NCBI GenBank assembly: GCA_910573755.1
Contig: CAJTBO010000012.1
Coordinates: forward strand, 62,001 to 126,000
Origin: Lachnospiraceae bacterium
Lineage (GTDB): Bacteria; Bacillota; Clostridia; Lachnospirales; Lachnospiraceae
Length of the DNA: 64,000 nt
Direction: 5' to 3'
Below the pieces are notes generated by a model. It worked only from the letters and a program-made list of their open reading frames with translations. It ran no database searches and had not been told where the DNA came from. Position 1 is the first letter of the stretch; each line of letters begins with the position of its first letter. Shown in pieces: positions 1 to 7,912 of the stretch. The position numbers and the translations under genes are program-made.

Positions 1-150
1 GGTCATGCGCCCACCCCCTTTCCGGTGCCGAAAGCTTTTGCCCGTGGCAGCCCGTCTTACCGTATTGTTCCGAAAACACGACAACAGATTTTCCCGTCTG
101 CCGGATAAAAATATCCGCGGACAGTATTCATCCTCTCTGCGGAAAATACC

Positions 151-1482
151 TCAGCAGTTCAGCAGATAGCGCCTGATCTCCCATTCCGAGACATCGGAGA
201 TATATTCCTTCCACTCTTCCCTCTTTGCTCTGACATAGTTGCCTGTCACATGATCCCCCAGCGTCTGCGTCACAAGAGGATCTTTTTCCAGTTCATTTAG
301 CGCATCCAGCAGTGTTGCCGGGATAGACTCTATCCCCTCCCGCTGCACATCCTCCCGGGACATTTCCTGTATATTTTTATCTACGCTCTCCGGCGGCATG
401 ATATGATTCCTGATGCCGCCCAGCCCGGCGCGCAGGCATACCGCCAGCGCCAGATACGGATTTGCACAGGGGTCCGGATTGCGCAGTTCGATCCGCGCAT
501 GTCTGCTGTCCGTTGCGGGCACCCGGATCAACGGGCTCCTGTTGCCGATACTCCAGGCAATATGCACCGGCGCATCATACCCCGGCACCAGCCGTTTATA
601 AGAATTGACGAGCGGATTTGTGATGGCGGTCATCCCCTTTAAATGCTTCATAATGCCGCCGATAAAATAATACGCCTCTTTACTCAATCCGTTTCTGTCG
701 GAAGCATCCCCGAATATATTTTCTCCGTTCCGGTTCAATGACATGTTGATATGCATGCCCGAACCCGTCACGCCGAATTTCGGTTTCGGCATAAACGTCG
801 CATGCAGGCCGTGCCGTTTGGCAATGGTCTTCACCGTCAGTTTGAATGTCATGATATTGTCCGCCACCTGAAGCGCCTCGCCGTACCGGAAATCTATTTC
901 ATGCTGTGCCGGCGCTTTCCCGTGATGGGAGGACTCCACCGTAAAGCCCATCTCTTCCAATGTCAGGATCATATCCCTTCTGGCATTCTCCCCGAAGTCC
1001 ACGGTACCCATGTCAAAATAACCCGCCTGTTCCCTCGTATGGGTGGTCGGCGCACCATTCTCGTCCATATCGAACAGGAAAAACTCGCACTCCGGACCCA
1101 CATCAAAGCTGTAGCCCATATCCGCCGCTTCCTGAATCGCCCTTTTCAAAATATACCGCGGATCTCCCTCAAAAGGCGTTCCGTTCGGTCTGTAAATATC
1201 ACAGATCAGCCTCGCCACCCTGCCCTGCTGGGGACGCCACGGAAAGATCGTCATGGTATTCAGATCCGGATACAGATACATATCCGACTCCACCCTGCCG
1301 GTAAATCCCTCAATGGAAGAACCGTCAAACATACACTCATTATTCAATGCCCTTTCAAGCTGGCTCGACGTCACCGCCACATTTTTCAGATTGCCGAATA
1401 TATCCGTAAACTGCAGCCGGATAAATTCCACATCCTCTTCTGCCACAAGATTCATGATATCCTGTTTTGTCAAATTCTTCAT
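151..1482 (-). CDS. glnA: Type I glutamine synthetase
   Basis: ATP-dependent ligation of ammonia to glutamate, the central nitrogen-assimilation reaction in the cytosol. The 443-residue length is that of the short Firmicutes form. Visible signatures are DGSSIEGF near residues 53-60, the ATP/glutamate-binding stretch GSGMHINMSL near residue 240, and the C-terminal NRSPLIRVP and RIELRNPDPCANPYLA segments. I see no adenylylation-loop motif of the kind found in enteric enzymes. The ATG is preceded by AGGAG with good spacing. It is a single gene with its own promoter and a leader hairpin about 130 bases upstream of the start, which suggests attenuation or antitermination control. Identification is secure; the regulation is inferred. 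Confidence 0.97.
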   Translation of the reverse strand: MKNLTKQDIMNLVAEEDVEFIRLQFTDIFGNLKNVAVTSSQLERALNNECMFDGSSIEGFTGRVESDMYLYPDLNTMTIFPWRPQQGRVARLICDIYRPNGTPFEGDPRYILKRAIQEAADMGYSFDVGPECEFFLFDMDENGAPTTHTREQAGYFDMGTVDFGENARRDMILTLEEMGFTVESSHHGKAPAQHEIDFRYGEALQVADNIMTFKLTVKTIAKRHGLHATFMPKPKFGVTGSGMHINMSLNRNGENIFGDASDRNGLSKEAYYFIGGIMKHLKGMTAITNPLVNSYKRLVPGYDAPVHIAWSIGNRSPLIRVPATDSRHARIELRNPDPCANPYLALAVCLRAGLGGIRNHIMPPESVDKNIQEMSREDVQREGIESIPATLLDALNELEKDPLVTQTLGDHVTGNYVRAKREEWKEYISDVSEWEIRRYLLNC

Positions 1483-1605
1483 CCCCTTCTCCTATTCTCG
1501 ATCTTATTTGAGGCAGGAGGCGCTGTCATCCGCTTTGCAGACCGTACCGCCGCAAACAGTCTCACCTGCCTGCCGGTTCGACTCTTCCTGCCAGCCCAGT
1601 TATAT

Positions 1606-1646
1606 CTAAAAAGGGCGCTCTTACCCCTTAGTATAAGAACGCCTTT
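1606..1646 (-). terminator. Terminator-like hairpin in the glnA leader
   Basis: Read on the minus strand, AAAGGCG and a following CUUAUAC arm pair with GUAAGAGCGCCC, giving a stem of about 13 pairs with single bulges, directly followed by five U residues. It begins only about ten bases after the predicted glnA transcription start and lies upstream of the glnA start codon, so a full stop here would block glnA expression. This is the expected position for a transcription attenuator. Clostridial glnA leaders can be controlled by ANTAR-domain antiterminators, but I cannot confirm the paired hexaloop hairpins those proteins bind. Confidence 0.6.
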
Positions 1647-1656
1647 GTCTTTTCAA

Positions 1657-1685
1657 ATCATACCCGACCTGCCGTTATTTGTCAA
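1657..1685 (-). promoter_or_regulatory. Sigma-A promoter of glnA
   Basis: Minus-strand TTGACA at 1680-1685 and TATGAT at 1657-1662 are separated by exactly 17 bases, a near-perfect vegetative promoter facing glnA. The transcription start would fall close to 1650, leaving a leader of roughly 165 bases that contains the hairpin at 1606-1646. No other promoter-like pair stands out between the leader and the divergently oriented gene at 1824. Confidence 0.8.
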
Positions 1686-1823
1686 TCCCGGATTTGTCCC
1701 GGCTTCCGCAGCGACCCGTTTTTTGTGACGGTTCAGCCTCCGCTGCTGCCGTTTTTCTGTCATAATTTCGTCCCGACCCTAATATGATAATACAAAGCAA
1801 TCATTATAACCCCGGGAGAGCCT

Positions 1824-2300
1824 ATGAGTTCCAAAACAAAAATTGTCGTACTACACCTGAAAGAATTAATTTATACAGGAATCTTCGTTGTGCTGGGTAT
1901 CCTTTTCATCATACTGCTTTTCATCATGTTCCGCTCCGATAAGGAAACCCCGGAAGAGACGCCGAAAGCGCCTGAGACAGAAACAGGAACCGAGGACGGC
2001 ACACAGACTCCCATCTACCAGCCCGGTGCCTACAGAAGCGCCATCTATCTGGAAGATGAGACCGTGGAGATCAACCTCACCGTAGACGAAACGCAGATCG
2101 TCTCTTTAACCATGACGCCCGTCAGCGACAAGATCTCCACCCTGTATCCTTTACTGGAACCTTCTTTCAGCACCATTTCCGAGCAGATCTGTGAAAATCA
2201 GTCTCTGGAAAACATCACCTATGCCGAAGAAGCCACCTATACTTCCGAACTGCTTCTGGAAGTCATCGGGGATACTCTGACAAAAGTGCAGGTACCCTGA
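1824..2300 (+). CDS. Small single-pass membrane protein with FMN-binding-like soluble part
   Basis: A 158-residue protein of unknown function and one of very few plus-strand genes in the window. Residues about 12-36 form one hydrophobic membrane segment; an acidic, Pro/Glu/Thr-rich linker follows (about 42-65), then an extracytoplasmic domain of about 90 residues starting YQPGAYRSAIYLEDE. The PGxY..xI.L.d..vei.v.vd pattern is reminiscent of FMN-binding or small surface domains of Clostridia, but this is weak. The start is supported by GGGAGA a few bases before ATG and a possible TATGAT -10 about 40 bases upstream. It is transcribed divergently from glnA. Confidence 0.7.
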   Translation: MSSKTKIVVLHLKELIYTGIFVVLGILFIILLFIMFRSDKETPEETPKAPETETGTEDGTQTPIYQPGAYRSAIYLEDETVEINLTVDETQIVSLTMTPVSDKISTLYPLLEPSFSTISEQICENQSLENITYAEEATYTSELLLEVIGDTLTKVQVP

Positions 2301-2314
2301 CAGGATACCTGCAC
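2286..2314 (+). terminator. Hairpin at the end of the 1824-2300 gene
   Basis: GTGCAGGTA (2286-2294) pairs perfectly with TACCTGCAC (2306-2314) around an 11-base loop that contains the stop codon. There is no U tract afterwards, so it may be a weak terminator or an mRNA-end stabiliser rather than a classical intrinsic terminator. Confidence 0.35.
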
Positions 2315-2390
2315 ATCAAAGCCCGACTTCTTCCCATAGTTTCCGCGGTGTCACGGCAGAATGATTACCTGCCGCGGCGCCTCAACATCT

Positions 2391-4307
2391 CTATGGTTTC
2401 AGCGCCTCCGCCTCTTTTATCCAGACCGCCGCAGACGCATCCGACGGCATCCGCAGATCCCCTCTGGGCGAAACCGCGACACTGCCGACCTTCGGACCGT
2501 CCGGCAGGCAGGAACGCTTAAACTGCTGGGAAAAGAATCTTTTATAGAAGATTTTCAGCCATTTCAAAATCTCTTCATAGGCATACACGCCGCCAAAGGT
2601 CTCCCGCGCCAGCCTGTAGACCTTTGATGGAGGGAAATGAAGCCTGAGCACATAATATAAAAAGAAATCATGCAGTTCATAAGGCCCCACAAGCTTCTCT
2701 GTCTTCTGGGAGATCACACCGTCCACCGGCGGCAGAAGTTCCGGCGATACCGGCGTATCCAGCACATCCCGCAGCACATCCGCCAGTTCCTGATTGCCGC
2801 AGGTATCCGCGAAATACTGTACCAGATGGCGCACCAGCGTCTTGGGCACACCGGTATTGACGCCGTACATCGACATATGATCGCCGTTATAGGTTGCCCA
2901 GCCGAGCGCCAGTTCCGACATATCCCCCGTGCCGATCACAAGGCCGCCGCTCTGGTTCGCAATGTCCATCAGCACCTGCGTCCGTTCCCTTGCCTGCCCG
3001 TTCTCATAAGTCACATCATGATTATCCATATCCTGTCCGATATCCTCAAAATGCTGCATCACCGAACGTTTGATATCCACCTCTTTCAGCACTGCCCCCA
3101 ACGTCTTTGCAAGCTTGCAGGCATTCTGATAAGTCCTGTCCGTAGTGCCGAAACAGGGCATTGTTACCGCAATCATATCGCTTCTGTCTTTTTGAAGAAG
3201 ATCAAAACACCTCGCCGTCACAAGCAGCGCCAGCGTGGAATCCAGCCCGCCGGAAACCCCGATCACCGCCGTTTTGGCACTGGTATGCTCAAAACGCTTT
3301 TTCAGCCCGTAGCTTTGCAGTTTCAATATATCGTCGCACCGCTTATCCCGGGTCGCCGCTTCCGCGGGCACAAAAGGCGCCCTGGCAAATTTTCTGGTCA
3401 GCTTTGTCTCTTCCTGTTTCAAAGAAAACGGTATGATCGTGTACCCGCCATCGTCCCTTGTCAGAAAAGTATTCAGCCTGCGCCTTTCCTCTGCCAGCCT
3501 GAAAATATCCAGTTCCCCGTATACAGTCTCATTCGAAAAACGCTCCGCTTCCGCCAAAATACTGCCGTTTTCCGCGATCATATTATGCCCTGAGAACACA
3601 AGATCCTGAGTGGACTCTCCCTCCCCCGCACTGGCATACACATAACCGCAGACCAGCCTTGCGCTGCCGGACCCGATCAGCATTTTGCGGTATTCATCCT
3701 TTGTCACCGTCTCATTGGACGCGGATAGATTGACCAGTACGGTCGCTCCCGCCAGCGCATGGGAAGTACCCGGTGTTTCCACCGCCCACATATCCTCACA
3801 GATCTCACATCCTACCAGTAAGGAAGGCATCTCTTCACAGGCAAAGAGCAGCTTTGATCCGAACGGAATCTTCTCTTTGTCTATCAGAATATCCGCCGCC
3901 TCCCCGTTCCCGGGCGTAAAATGCCTTGCCTCATAAAATTCCCCGTAATTCGGAATATAAGTCTTCGGAACCATCCCCAGTATTTTCCCGTCCCTGAGAA
4001 CCGCCGCCGCGTTATATAATTTCTGATGCCGCACCACGGGCAGCCCCACAAATACTAGTGCATCCTGCCCCTTTGTGCACTCCGTGATCCTTTTCAGTGC
4101 AGCCAGCGCCTCCTGTAATAAAAGTTCCTGCAAAAACAGATCCTGACAGGTATAGCCCGTGATACATAGTTCCGGAAAAACAATGATCTTTGCTCTCCGC
4201 TCATAAGCCTCTCTCAGCTTTACGCAGATCTGCCCCGCATTATAAACCGGATCTGCCACCTTTAAATCCGGCGTCACTGCCGCCGCTTTTATAAAACCGT
4301 GCCGCAT
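2391..4307 (-). CDS. nadE: Glutamine-dependent NAD+ synthetase
   Basis: Catalyses the last step of NAD+ synthesis, amidating nicotinic acid adenine dinucleotide with ammonia channelled from glutamine. Two domains are visible in 638 residues. The N-terminal nitrilase-type amidase has the expected Glu (FPELC, residue 46), Lys (VPKTYIPNYGEF) and Cys (LVGCEICEDMW, about residue 170). The C-terminal synthetase has the ATP-pyrophosphatase loop SGGLDST near residue 350. Full length for the two-domain class. AGGGGG precedes the ATG. It stands alone, separated from hslO by about 210 bases that contain a hairpin. Confidence 0.96.
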   Translation of the reverse strand: MRHGFIKAAAVTPDLKVADPVYNAGQICVKLREAYERRAKIIVFPELCITGYTCQDLFLQELLLQEALAALKRITECTKGQDALVFVGLPVVRHQKLYNAAAVLRDGKILGMVPKTYIPNYGEFYEARHFTPGNGEAADILIDKEKIPFGSKLLFACEEMPSLLVGCEICEDMWAVETPGTSHALAGATVLVNLSASNETVTKDEYRKMLIGSGSARLVCGYVYASAGEGESTQDLVFSGHNMIAENGSILAEAERFSNETVYGELDIFRLAEERRRLNTFLTRDDGGYTIIPFSLKQEETKLTRKFARAPFVPAEAATRDKRCDDILKLQSYGLKKRFEHTSAKTAVIGVSGGLDSTLALLVTARCFDLLQKDRSDMIAVTMPCFGTTDRTYQNACKLAKTLGAVLKEVDIKRSVMQHFEDIGQDMDNHDVTYENGQARERTQVLMDIANQSGGLVIGTGDMSELALGWATYNGDHMSMYGVNTGVPKTLVRHLVQYFADTCGNQELADVLRDVLDTPVSPELLPPVDGVISQKTEKLVGPYELHDFFLYYVLRLHFPPSKVYRLARETFGGVYAYEEILKWLKIFYKRFFSQQFKRSCLPDGPKVGSVAVSPRGDLRMPSDASAAVWIKEAEALKP

Positions 4308-4405
4308 AAAATTTCCCCCTGACTTGTCGTTCTATGGAAACTGCCCATATGTTCTGTATTCCGGCTCCACGGATGTCCTTCCGGTACAGCTTACCGCCTT
4401 ACCCG

Positions 4406-4444
4406 AAAACAGTTTCAGGCTGCTTCCCGCCTGCAAACTGTTTT
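4406..4444 (-). terminator. Likely terminator of hslO
   Basis: AAAACAGTTTcAGGC at 4406-4420 is the near-perfect inverse of GCCTgcAAACTGTTTT ending at 4444. On the minus strand the stem is followed by UUUU, and the hairpin lies just downstream of hslO and upstream of nadE. The right arm is part of a short repeated sequence (CGCCTGCAAACTGTTT) that recurs at about 4479, so the hairpin may derive from a repeat element. Confidence 0.5.
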
Positions 4445-4511
4445 GTATCCCCGTCCGGGTATCTTCTTCCGTCTCCCCGCCTGCAAACTGTTTCGTGTCC
4501 CTGACCGGGCA
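4429..4511. repeat. Two imperfect direct repeats, about 50-base period
   Basis: The segment beginning CGCCTGCAAACTGTTT at about 4429 recurs at about 4479 with few changes over roughly 38 bases, ending in CCGGGTATCT and CCGGGCATCT. The CGCCTGCAAACT core is also the core of the five-copy repeat at 14632-14814, pointing to a dispersed intergenic repeat family. Confidence 0.6.
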
Positions 4512-4519
4512 TCTGCCGC

Positions 4520-5572
4520 TTACTCGGCCTGCTTCAACAGTTCCTTCATATCTTCCACTGTAAATTCATACGAATGATCACAGAAATGGCACTTCACCTC
4601 AATGGTTTTCCCCTCCGCGATGATATCCGTCAGTTCCTTTTTCCCGATACTGACAAGCGCCTTTTCCACCCGCTCCTTACTGCAGTTGCAGTAAAACTGC
4701 ACCGGCAGTCTGTCCGTCCATTCAATATCCATGCCTTCCAGCACCGTTTCCAGAATACCTTCCGGTGTCAGCCCCTCTTCCAGCATGGTCGTCACCGGCT
4801 TGATCCGCTGCAGGTTCCGCTCCAGTTTCTCAATCACCGCATCCTCCGCAAAAGGCATAAGCTGGATGATAAAACCGCCCGCCTGTTTCACCGTATTATT
4901 TTTCTCCATCAATACGCCGAGCCCCACAGAAGAAGGCGTCTGCTCCGAAACCGCAAAGTAATAAGTCAGATCCTCCGCGATCTCTCCCGTCTGTAATGCA
5001 GTCTGCCCCACATAAGGCTCTTTCATACCCAGATCTTTGATCACACTGAGCACGCCGCCCACCGGCGCCGCCGGTTCGTTTTCACCCGCCGGCGCCTCTC
5101 TACTCTTCTCTGCCGCTTCCGGCTCTTTGCCTGATGCTCCTGGCGCATCTTCCTCCGCCCGCTGTCCTCCATCCGGAATACCTGCACCTTCTTCCGGCAC
5201 GTTTTCCCCGGCACTCCGGTAGTATTCCCTGCCCATCAGCGCGCCGCCCACATCCAACTTTCCCTTTTCGTTGGCTGGCAGGATCACCTGCGGCACCAGC
5301 GCATACCCTTTGACATTCCCTTTGGCATCCGCCGTTACCGTCAATCCCTTTCCCGGGCCTTCCCCCCGGATCTGCAGGGTCAGAATATCCTCCTCCCCCT
5401 TCATCATGCTTCCCATCATCGCCCCGGCTGTCAGAAGACGCCCCAGAGCCGCCGTCATCACCGGACTGGTATTGTGCGCCAAACGCGCCCTCTCTGCCGT
5501 TTCTTTTGTTGTTGCCGCAAATACTCTGAGCTGGGCGTTCGCCGCAGTTCCTCTTACCATATAATCATTCAT
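4520..5572 (-). CDS. hslO: Redox-regulated chaperone Hsp33
   Basis: Cytosolic holdase chaperone activated by oxidation of zinc-binding cysteines. The C-terminal switch is visible: CNC at about residues 295-297 and CHFC at about 328-331. The N-terminal fold has the family start MNDYMVRGTAANAQLRVFA and the later segment GGFIIQLMPF. At 350 residues it is about 55-60 longer than usual. The excess is a low-complexity, Glu/Ala/Pro/Gly-rich insertion at roughly residues 115-170, between the YYRS and VGGVLSVIKDLG segments. The core motifs on both sides are intact, so the protein is probably functional with a disordered loop. The gene ends the unit that starts with the methyltransferase at 6941. Confidence 0.93.
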   Translation of the reverse strand: MNDYMVRGTAANAQLRVFAATTKETAERARLAHNTSPVMTAALGRLLTAGAMMGSMMKGEEDILTLQIRGEGPGKGLTVTADAKGNVKGYALVPQVILPANEKGKLDVGGALMGREYYRSAGENVPEEGAGIPDGGQRAEEDAPGASGKEPEAAEKSREAPAGENEPAAPVGGVLSVIKDLGMKEPYVGQTALQTGEIAEDLTYYFAVSEQTPSSVGLGVLMEKNNTVKQAGGFIIQLMPFAEDAVIEKLERNLQRIKPVTTMLEEGLTPEGILETVLEGMDIEWTDRLPVQFYCNCSKERVEKALVSIGKKELTDIIAEGKTIEVKCHFCDHSYEFTVEDMKELLKQAE

Positions 5573-5589
5573 ACTGTTCCTCTGCTTCC

Positions 5590-6060
5590 CTAACCTAACT
5601 CCTTAAGCCCGCCTGCTGAAAGAGTCATATCTATATCAAATTGTGTATTTTCCGCCGCAACGATCTTAATTCTGTTGTTGCCCTTTTTCACATCCAAAGT
5701 GCTCTGAACCGTCTCTTCCATTTCGGAATCACATTCCACTATGACCGAAACTTCTTTTTCGGGATCTATCAGTACAAGCTTCATTTTGCCGGAAAAAACA
5801 CTCAACTGATACGTAATATCTACAGTCATATCCTCTTCGGCATCTAAAACCCATATCGTATCCATCCCTTCCATTTTTCCGACACTTGCCGTAAAATGCA
5901 GATCAGACTGCACCTGCTCATAGTTCGAGAGGTTATATGTGTTCGTATCGCCAGCAATCTTTGCATTATCATCATAAACCGCAAGCATCGGATTAAATCC
6001 GCATCCGGCGGCAACGCATACCATCACCAACACCGCACCGAGTAATTTGCCTGCCTTCAT
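5590..6060 (-). CDS. Predicted lipoprotein, function unknown
   Basis: 156 residues with a typical lipoprotein signal: a short basic start, a hydrophobic stretch, and a VAAGC lipobox placing the lipid-modified cysteine at residue 20. The mature part looks like a small beta-rich domain (VTVDITYQLSVFSGKMKLV), as in clostridial surface lipoproteins that stabilise or bind ligands. I do not recognise a specific family. The start codon overlaps the stop of the methyltransferase gene upstream by four bases, so the two are translationally coupled, and hslO follows 17 bases downstream. Confidence 0.8.
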   Translation of the reverse strand: MKAGKLLGAVLVMVCVAAGCGFNPMLAVYDDNAKIAGDTNTYNLSNYEQVQSDLHFTASVGKMEGMDTIWVLDAEEDMTVDITYQLSVFSGKMKLVLIDPEKEVSVIVECDSEMEETVQSTLDVKKGNNRIKIVAAENTQFDIDMTLSAGGLKELG

Positions 6061-6941
6061 AATGCTTCCCTCCTTTTCTTCGCCTCCTGCGCGATCACAT
6101 AGATCCGCTCACTCTCCGCTCCCGCATCTCCCCGGGTATCCGCATCCAGCGCTTTCACAAACACAAGTCCTGCCTCTTCCAGAAAACTTTTCATCTGGTT
6201 CAGCGTATATCCCCTCTGGTAATGCGTCTCCGTAAATCTCCGGAAACTGTTTCCGCCTTTTTCCCTGACAAAAACTGTCAGATCATACTCGTTGACCTGA
6301 CTTTCCGCATCGTAATAATTTTCCCAGATAAAACTGCAATCGTCCCGGTTTTCCGCGATCGTCGCATCCCCGATCACCTGTTCATACTTATACACCGTAT
6401 TAAAATCAAACACAAAAATTCCGCCGGGATAAAGATAATTATTCACCAGCGAAAAAACATCCACCATATCTCCCTCTTCCAGAATATAATTCAGACTGTC
6501 GCAGACACTGCAGACGGCTCCCACCGTTCCGTACAGTTCAAACTCCCGCATATCCTGCCGGAGATACAAAATATCACTGCCGCTTTTCTCCCGTTTTTCC
6601 AACGCGATCTGCAGCATCTCTTCGGAGTTGTCAATGCCGATCATATCAAAACCGGCGCGATATAAAAGTTCCGTCAGTGTCCCTGTACCGCACCCCAGAT
6701 CCAGCACGGTATTACGTTCGATGGCGAGATTTTTTGCCTGTTCCGCTTTCTCTGCATCCTCCATCGCATCCTGCTGCTTACACACTCTACCCTCTTCCGC
6801 AGCAGGCTCATTTCCCACATCGTATTCTCTTAGTGTGGCGATCAAAAATTCCGCCCACTCTCCATAGGGCACATCGTCCATCAGTTCATCATAAACTTCC
6901 GCGAAGCCGGTATAGCTGTCACTCACTGTATTTTCTCCCAT
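6057..6941 (-). CDS. Class I SAM-dependent methyltransferase
   Basis: Cytosolic methyltransferase of unknown substrate, 294 residues from the chosen ATG (MGENTVSDSY). A TTG six codons earlier is possible but has poorer support. The SAM-binding motif VLDLGCGTGTL lies at residues 79-89, followed by the acidic MIGIDNS strand and DSLNYI. Residues about 44-74 are an acidic Glu/Ala-rich insertion between the first helix and the SAM motif. The family resembles the one usually annotated as YqeM-like methyltransferases in Clostridia. It heads a unit with the lipoprotein (4-base overlap) and hslO. Confidence 0.85.
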   Translation of the reverse strand: MGENTVSDSYTGFAEVYDELMDDVPYGEWAEFLIATLREYDVGNEPAAEEGRVCKQQDAMEDAEKAEQAKNLAIERNTVLDLGCGTGTLTELLYRAGFDMIGIDNSEEMLQIALEKREKSGSDILYLRQDMREFELYGTVGAVCSVCDSLNYILEEGDMVDVFSLVNNYLYPGGIFVFDFNTVYKYEQVIGDATIAENRDDCSFIWENYYDAESQVNEYDLTVFVREKGGNSFRRFTETHYQRGYTLNQMKSFLEEAGLVFVKALDADTRGDAGAESERIYVIAQEAKKRREAL

Positions 6942-6965
6942 ATAATCGTTGCCCTGCAATACTTC

Positions 6966-7115
6966 GGCAATCTGTTTTTAATCCCCACAGCTTTACGTAT
7001 TTCATTTACAGGGGCCTTCCGCGTTTTCTTAATAAATCCATTCAAAAAACAAATTCCATGGTATTGTATAAATAATAACCGAAAAATGCGCCCTGAACTG
7101 ACTCCAGAATATTCA
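6966..7115 (-). pseudogene. Remnant of a HigB/Gp49-type toxin gene
   Basis: The minus strand encodes a stretch reading IFRLLFIQYHGICFLNGFI followed by KKTRKAPVNEIRKAV. This is the conserved C-terminal half of phage-derived Gp49-like/HigB toxins, which typically read R.LYF..g..i.LLhGF.KKT.KTP..EI..A. The N-terminal half with its start is missing, and the frame runs on into sequence overlapping the next gene. No antitoxin (HTH) gene is visible beside it. I read it as a decayed toxin-antitoxin locus. Confidence 0.5.
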
Positions 7116-7184
7116 CCATATCCTATTTCCTGCCTGTTATGCACCAGATTGGCCGCAAAGCATTGAAACACACTTTCTATCACA

Positions 7185-7664
7185 TCATGAAAACACTGCT
7201 CCCAACGCACCAAACACCCCCATACTGGCAATACCCATAATAATACCTGCAAGCAGTACCCCCAACATCACCGCCATAACGCTGGACTTAAAATCCATAT
7301 CCAGAATACTTGCCGCCAGTGTACCTGTCCAGGCACCCGTACCCGGCAGAGGAATCCCCACAAATAAAAGCAGTGCGATAAACAACCCTTTTCCTGCTTT
7401 TTCCTGCAGTTTCTGACCGCCCTTTTTACCCTTTTCCAGACACCAACTGAAAAACTTACCGATGAGAGGCTTATCCGCTCCCCATTCCAGCACCTTTCTG
7501 GCAAACAGATAGATAAACGGCACCGGCACCATATTTCCGACAACCGCCACGACATAAGATGGCAAAATCGGCAGCCCCAGCCCCTGAGATACCGGAATAG
7601 CACCTCTTAACTCAATCAGAGGCACCATCGAGATAATAAACACCCATGCATACTTTTTAAACAT
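7185..7664 (-). CDS. COG2426 small multidrug-export-type membrane protein
   Basis: 159-residue integral membrane protein. The family hallmarks are both present: PLIELRGAIP near residue 20 and GIPLPGTGAWTGTLAA around residue 105, with about four hydrophobic segments. The family is named small multidrug export protein, but its transport role is poorly established. Length matches the family. GGAAAGG precedes the ATG. It is a single gene between a toxin remnant downstream and a tandem-repeat spacer upstream. Confidence 0.88.
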   Translation of the reverse strand: MFKKYAWVFIISMVPLIELRGAIPVSQGLGLPILPSYVVAVVGNMVPVPFIYLFARKVLEWGADKPLIGKFFSWCLEKGKKGGQKLQEKAGKGLFIALLLFVGIPLPGTGAWTGTLAASILDMDFKSSVMAVMLGVLLAGIIMGIASMGVFGALGAVFS

Positions 7665-7819
7665 ATAACTTTATCCTTTCCCGAAATCCATTTTTATATA
7701 ACAAAAAAGCAAACCATTCCTGATCCGTTTACTTTTTTATCTTTTTAAATTTATGCCGGACTTTTCACACATATCAATTCTGCCGGAATATAATTCATCT
7801 TTTTTACTTTTCCCTGACA

Positions 7820-7904
7820 GAATCTATCTTATTTTGCTTTACTTATTCCCGGCTGAATCTATCTTATTTTGCTTTACTTATTCCCGGCTGAATCTATCTT
7901 ATTT
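7820..7904. repeat. 35-base tandem repeat, about 2.4 copies
   Basis: Two identical 35-base units (7820-7854 and 7855-7889) that begin GAATCTATCTTATTTTGC, followed by a partial third copy ending at about 7904. They sit in the spacer between the COG2426 gene and hisC, just after the hisC stop codon. I see no promoter or coding content in them; slippage during replication would make the copy number variable. Confidence 0.85.
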
Positions 7905-7912
7905 CACTCCGC

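Noticed and set aside
751-1728. A long 325-codon plus-strand frame opposite glnA
   Set aside because: His/Arg/Pro-rich antisense reading of glnA codons with no known motif or ribosome site.
6923-7252. A 109-codon minus-strand frame starting inside the COG2426 gene
   Set aside because: Its first part overlaps a real gene in another frame and it has no ribosome site; only its later part, a toxin-like remnant, was kept.
7820-7904. Regulatory operator repeats
   Set aside because: They lie after the hisC stop and far from any start codon; simple tandem duplication is enough to explain them.
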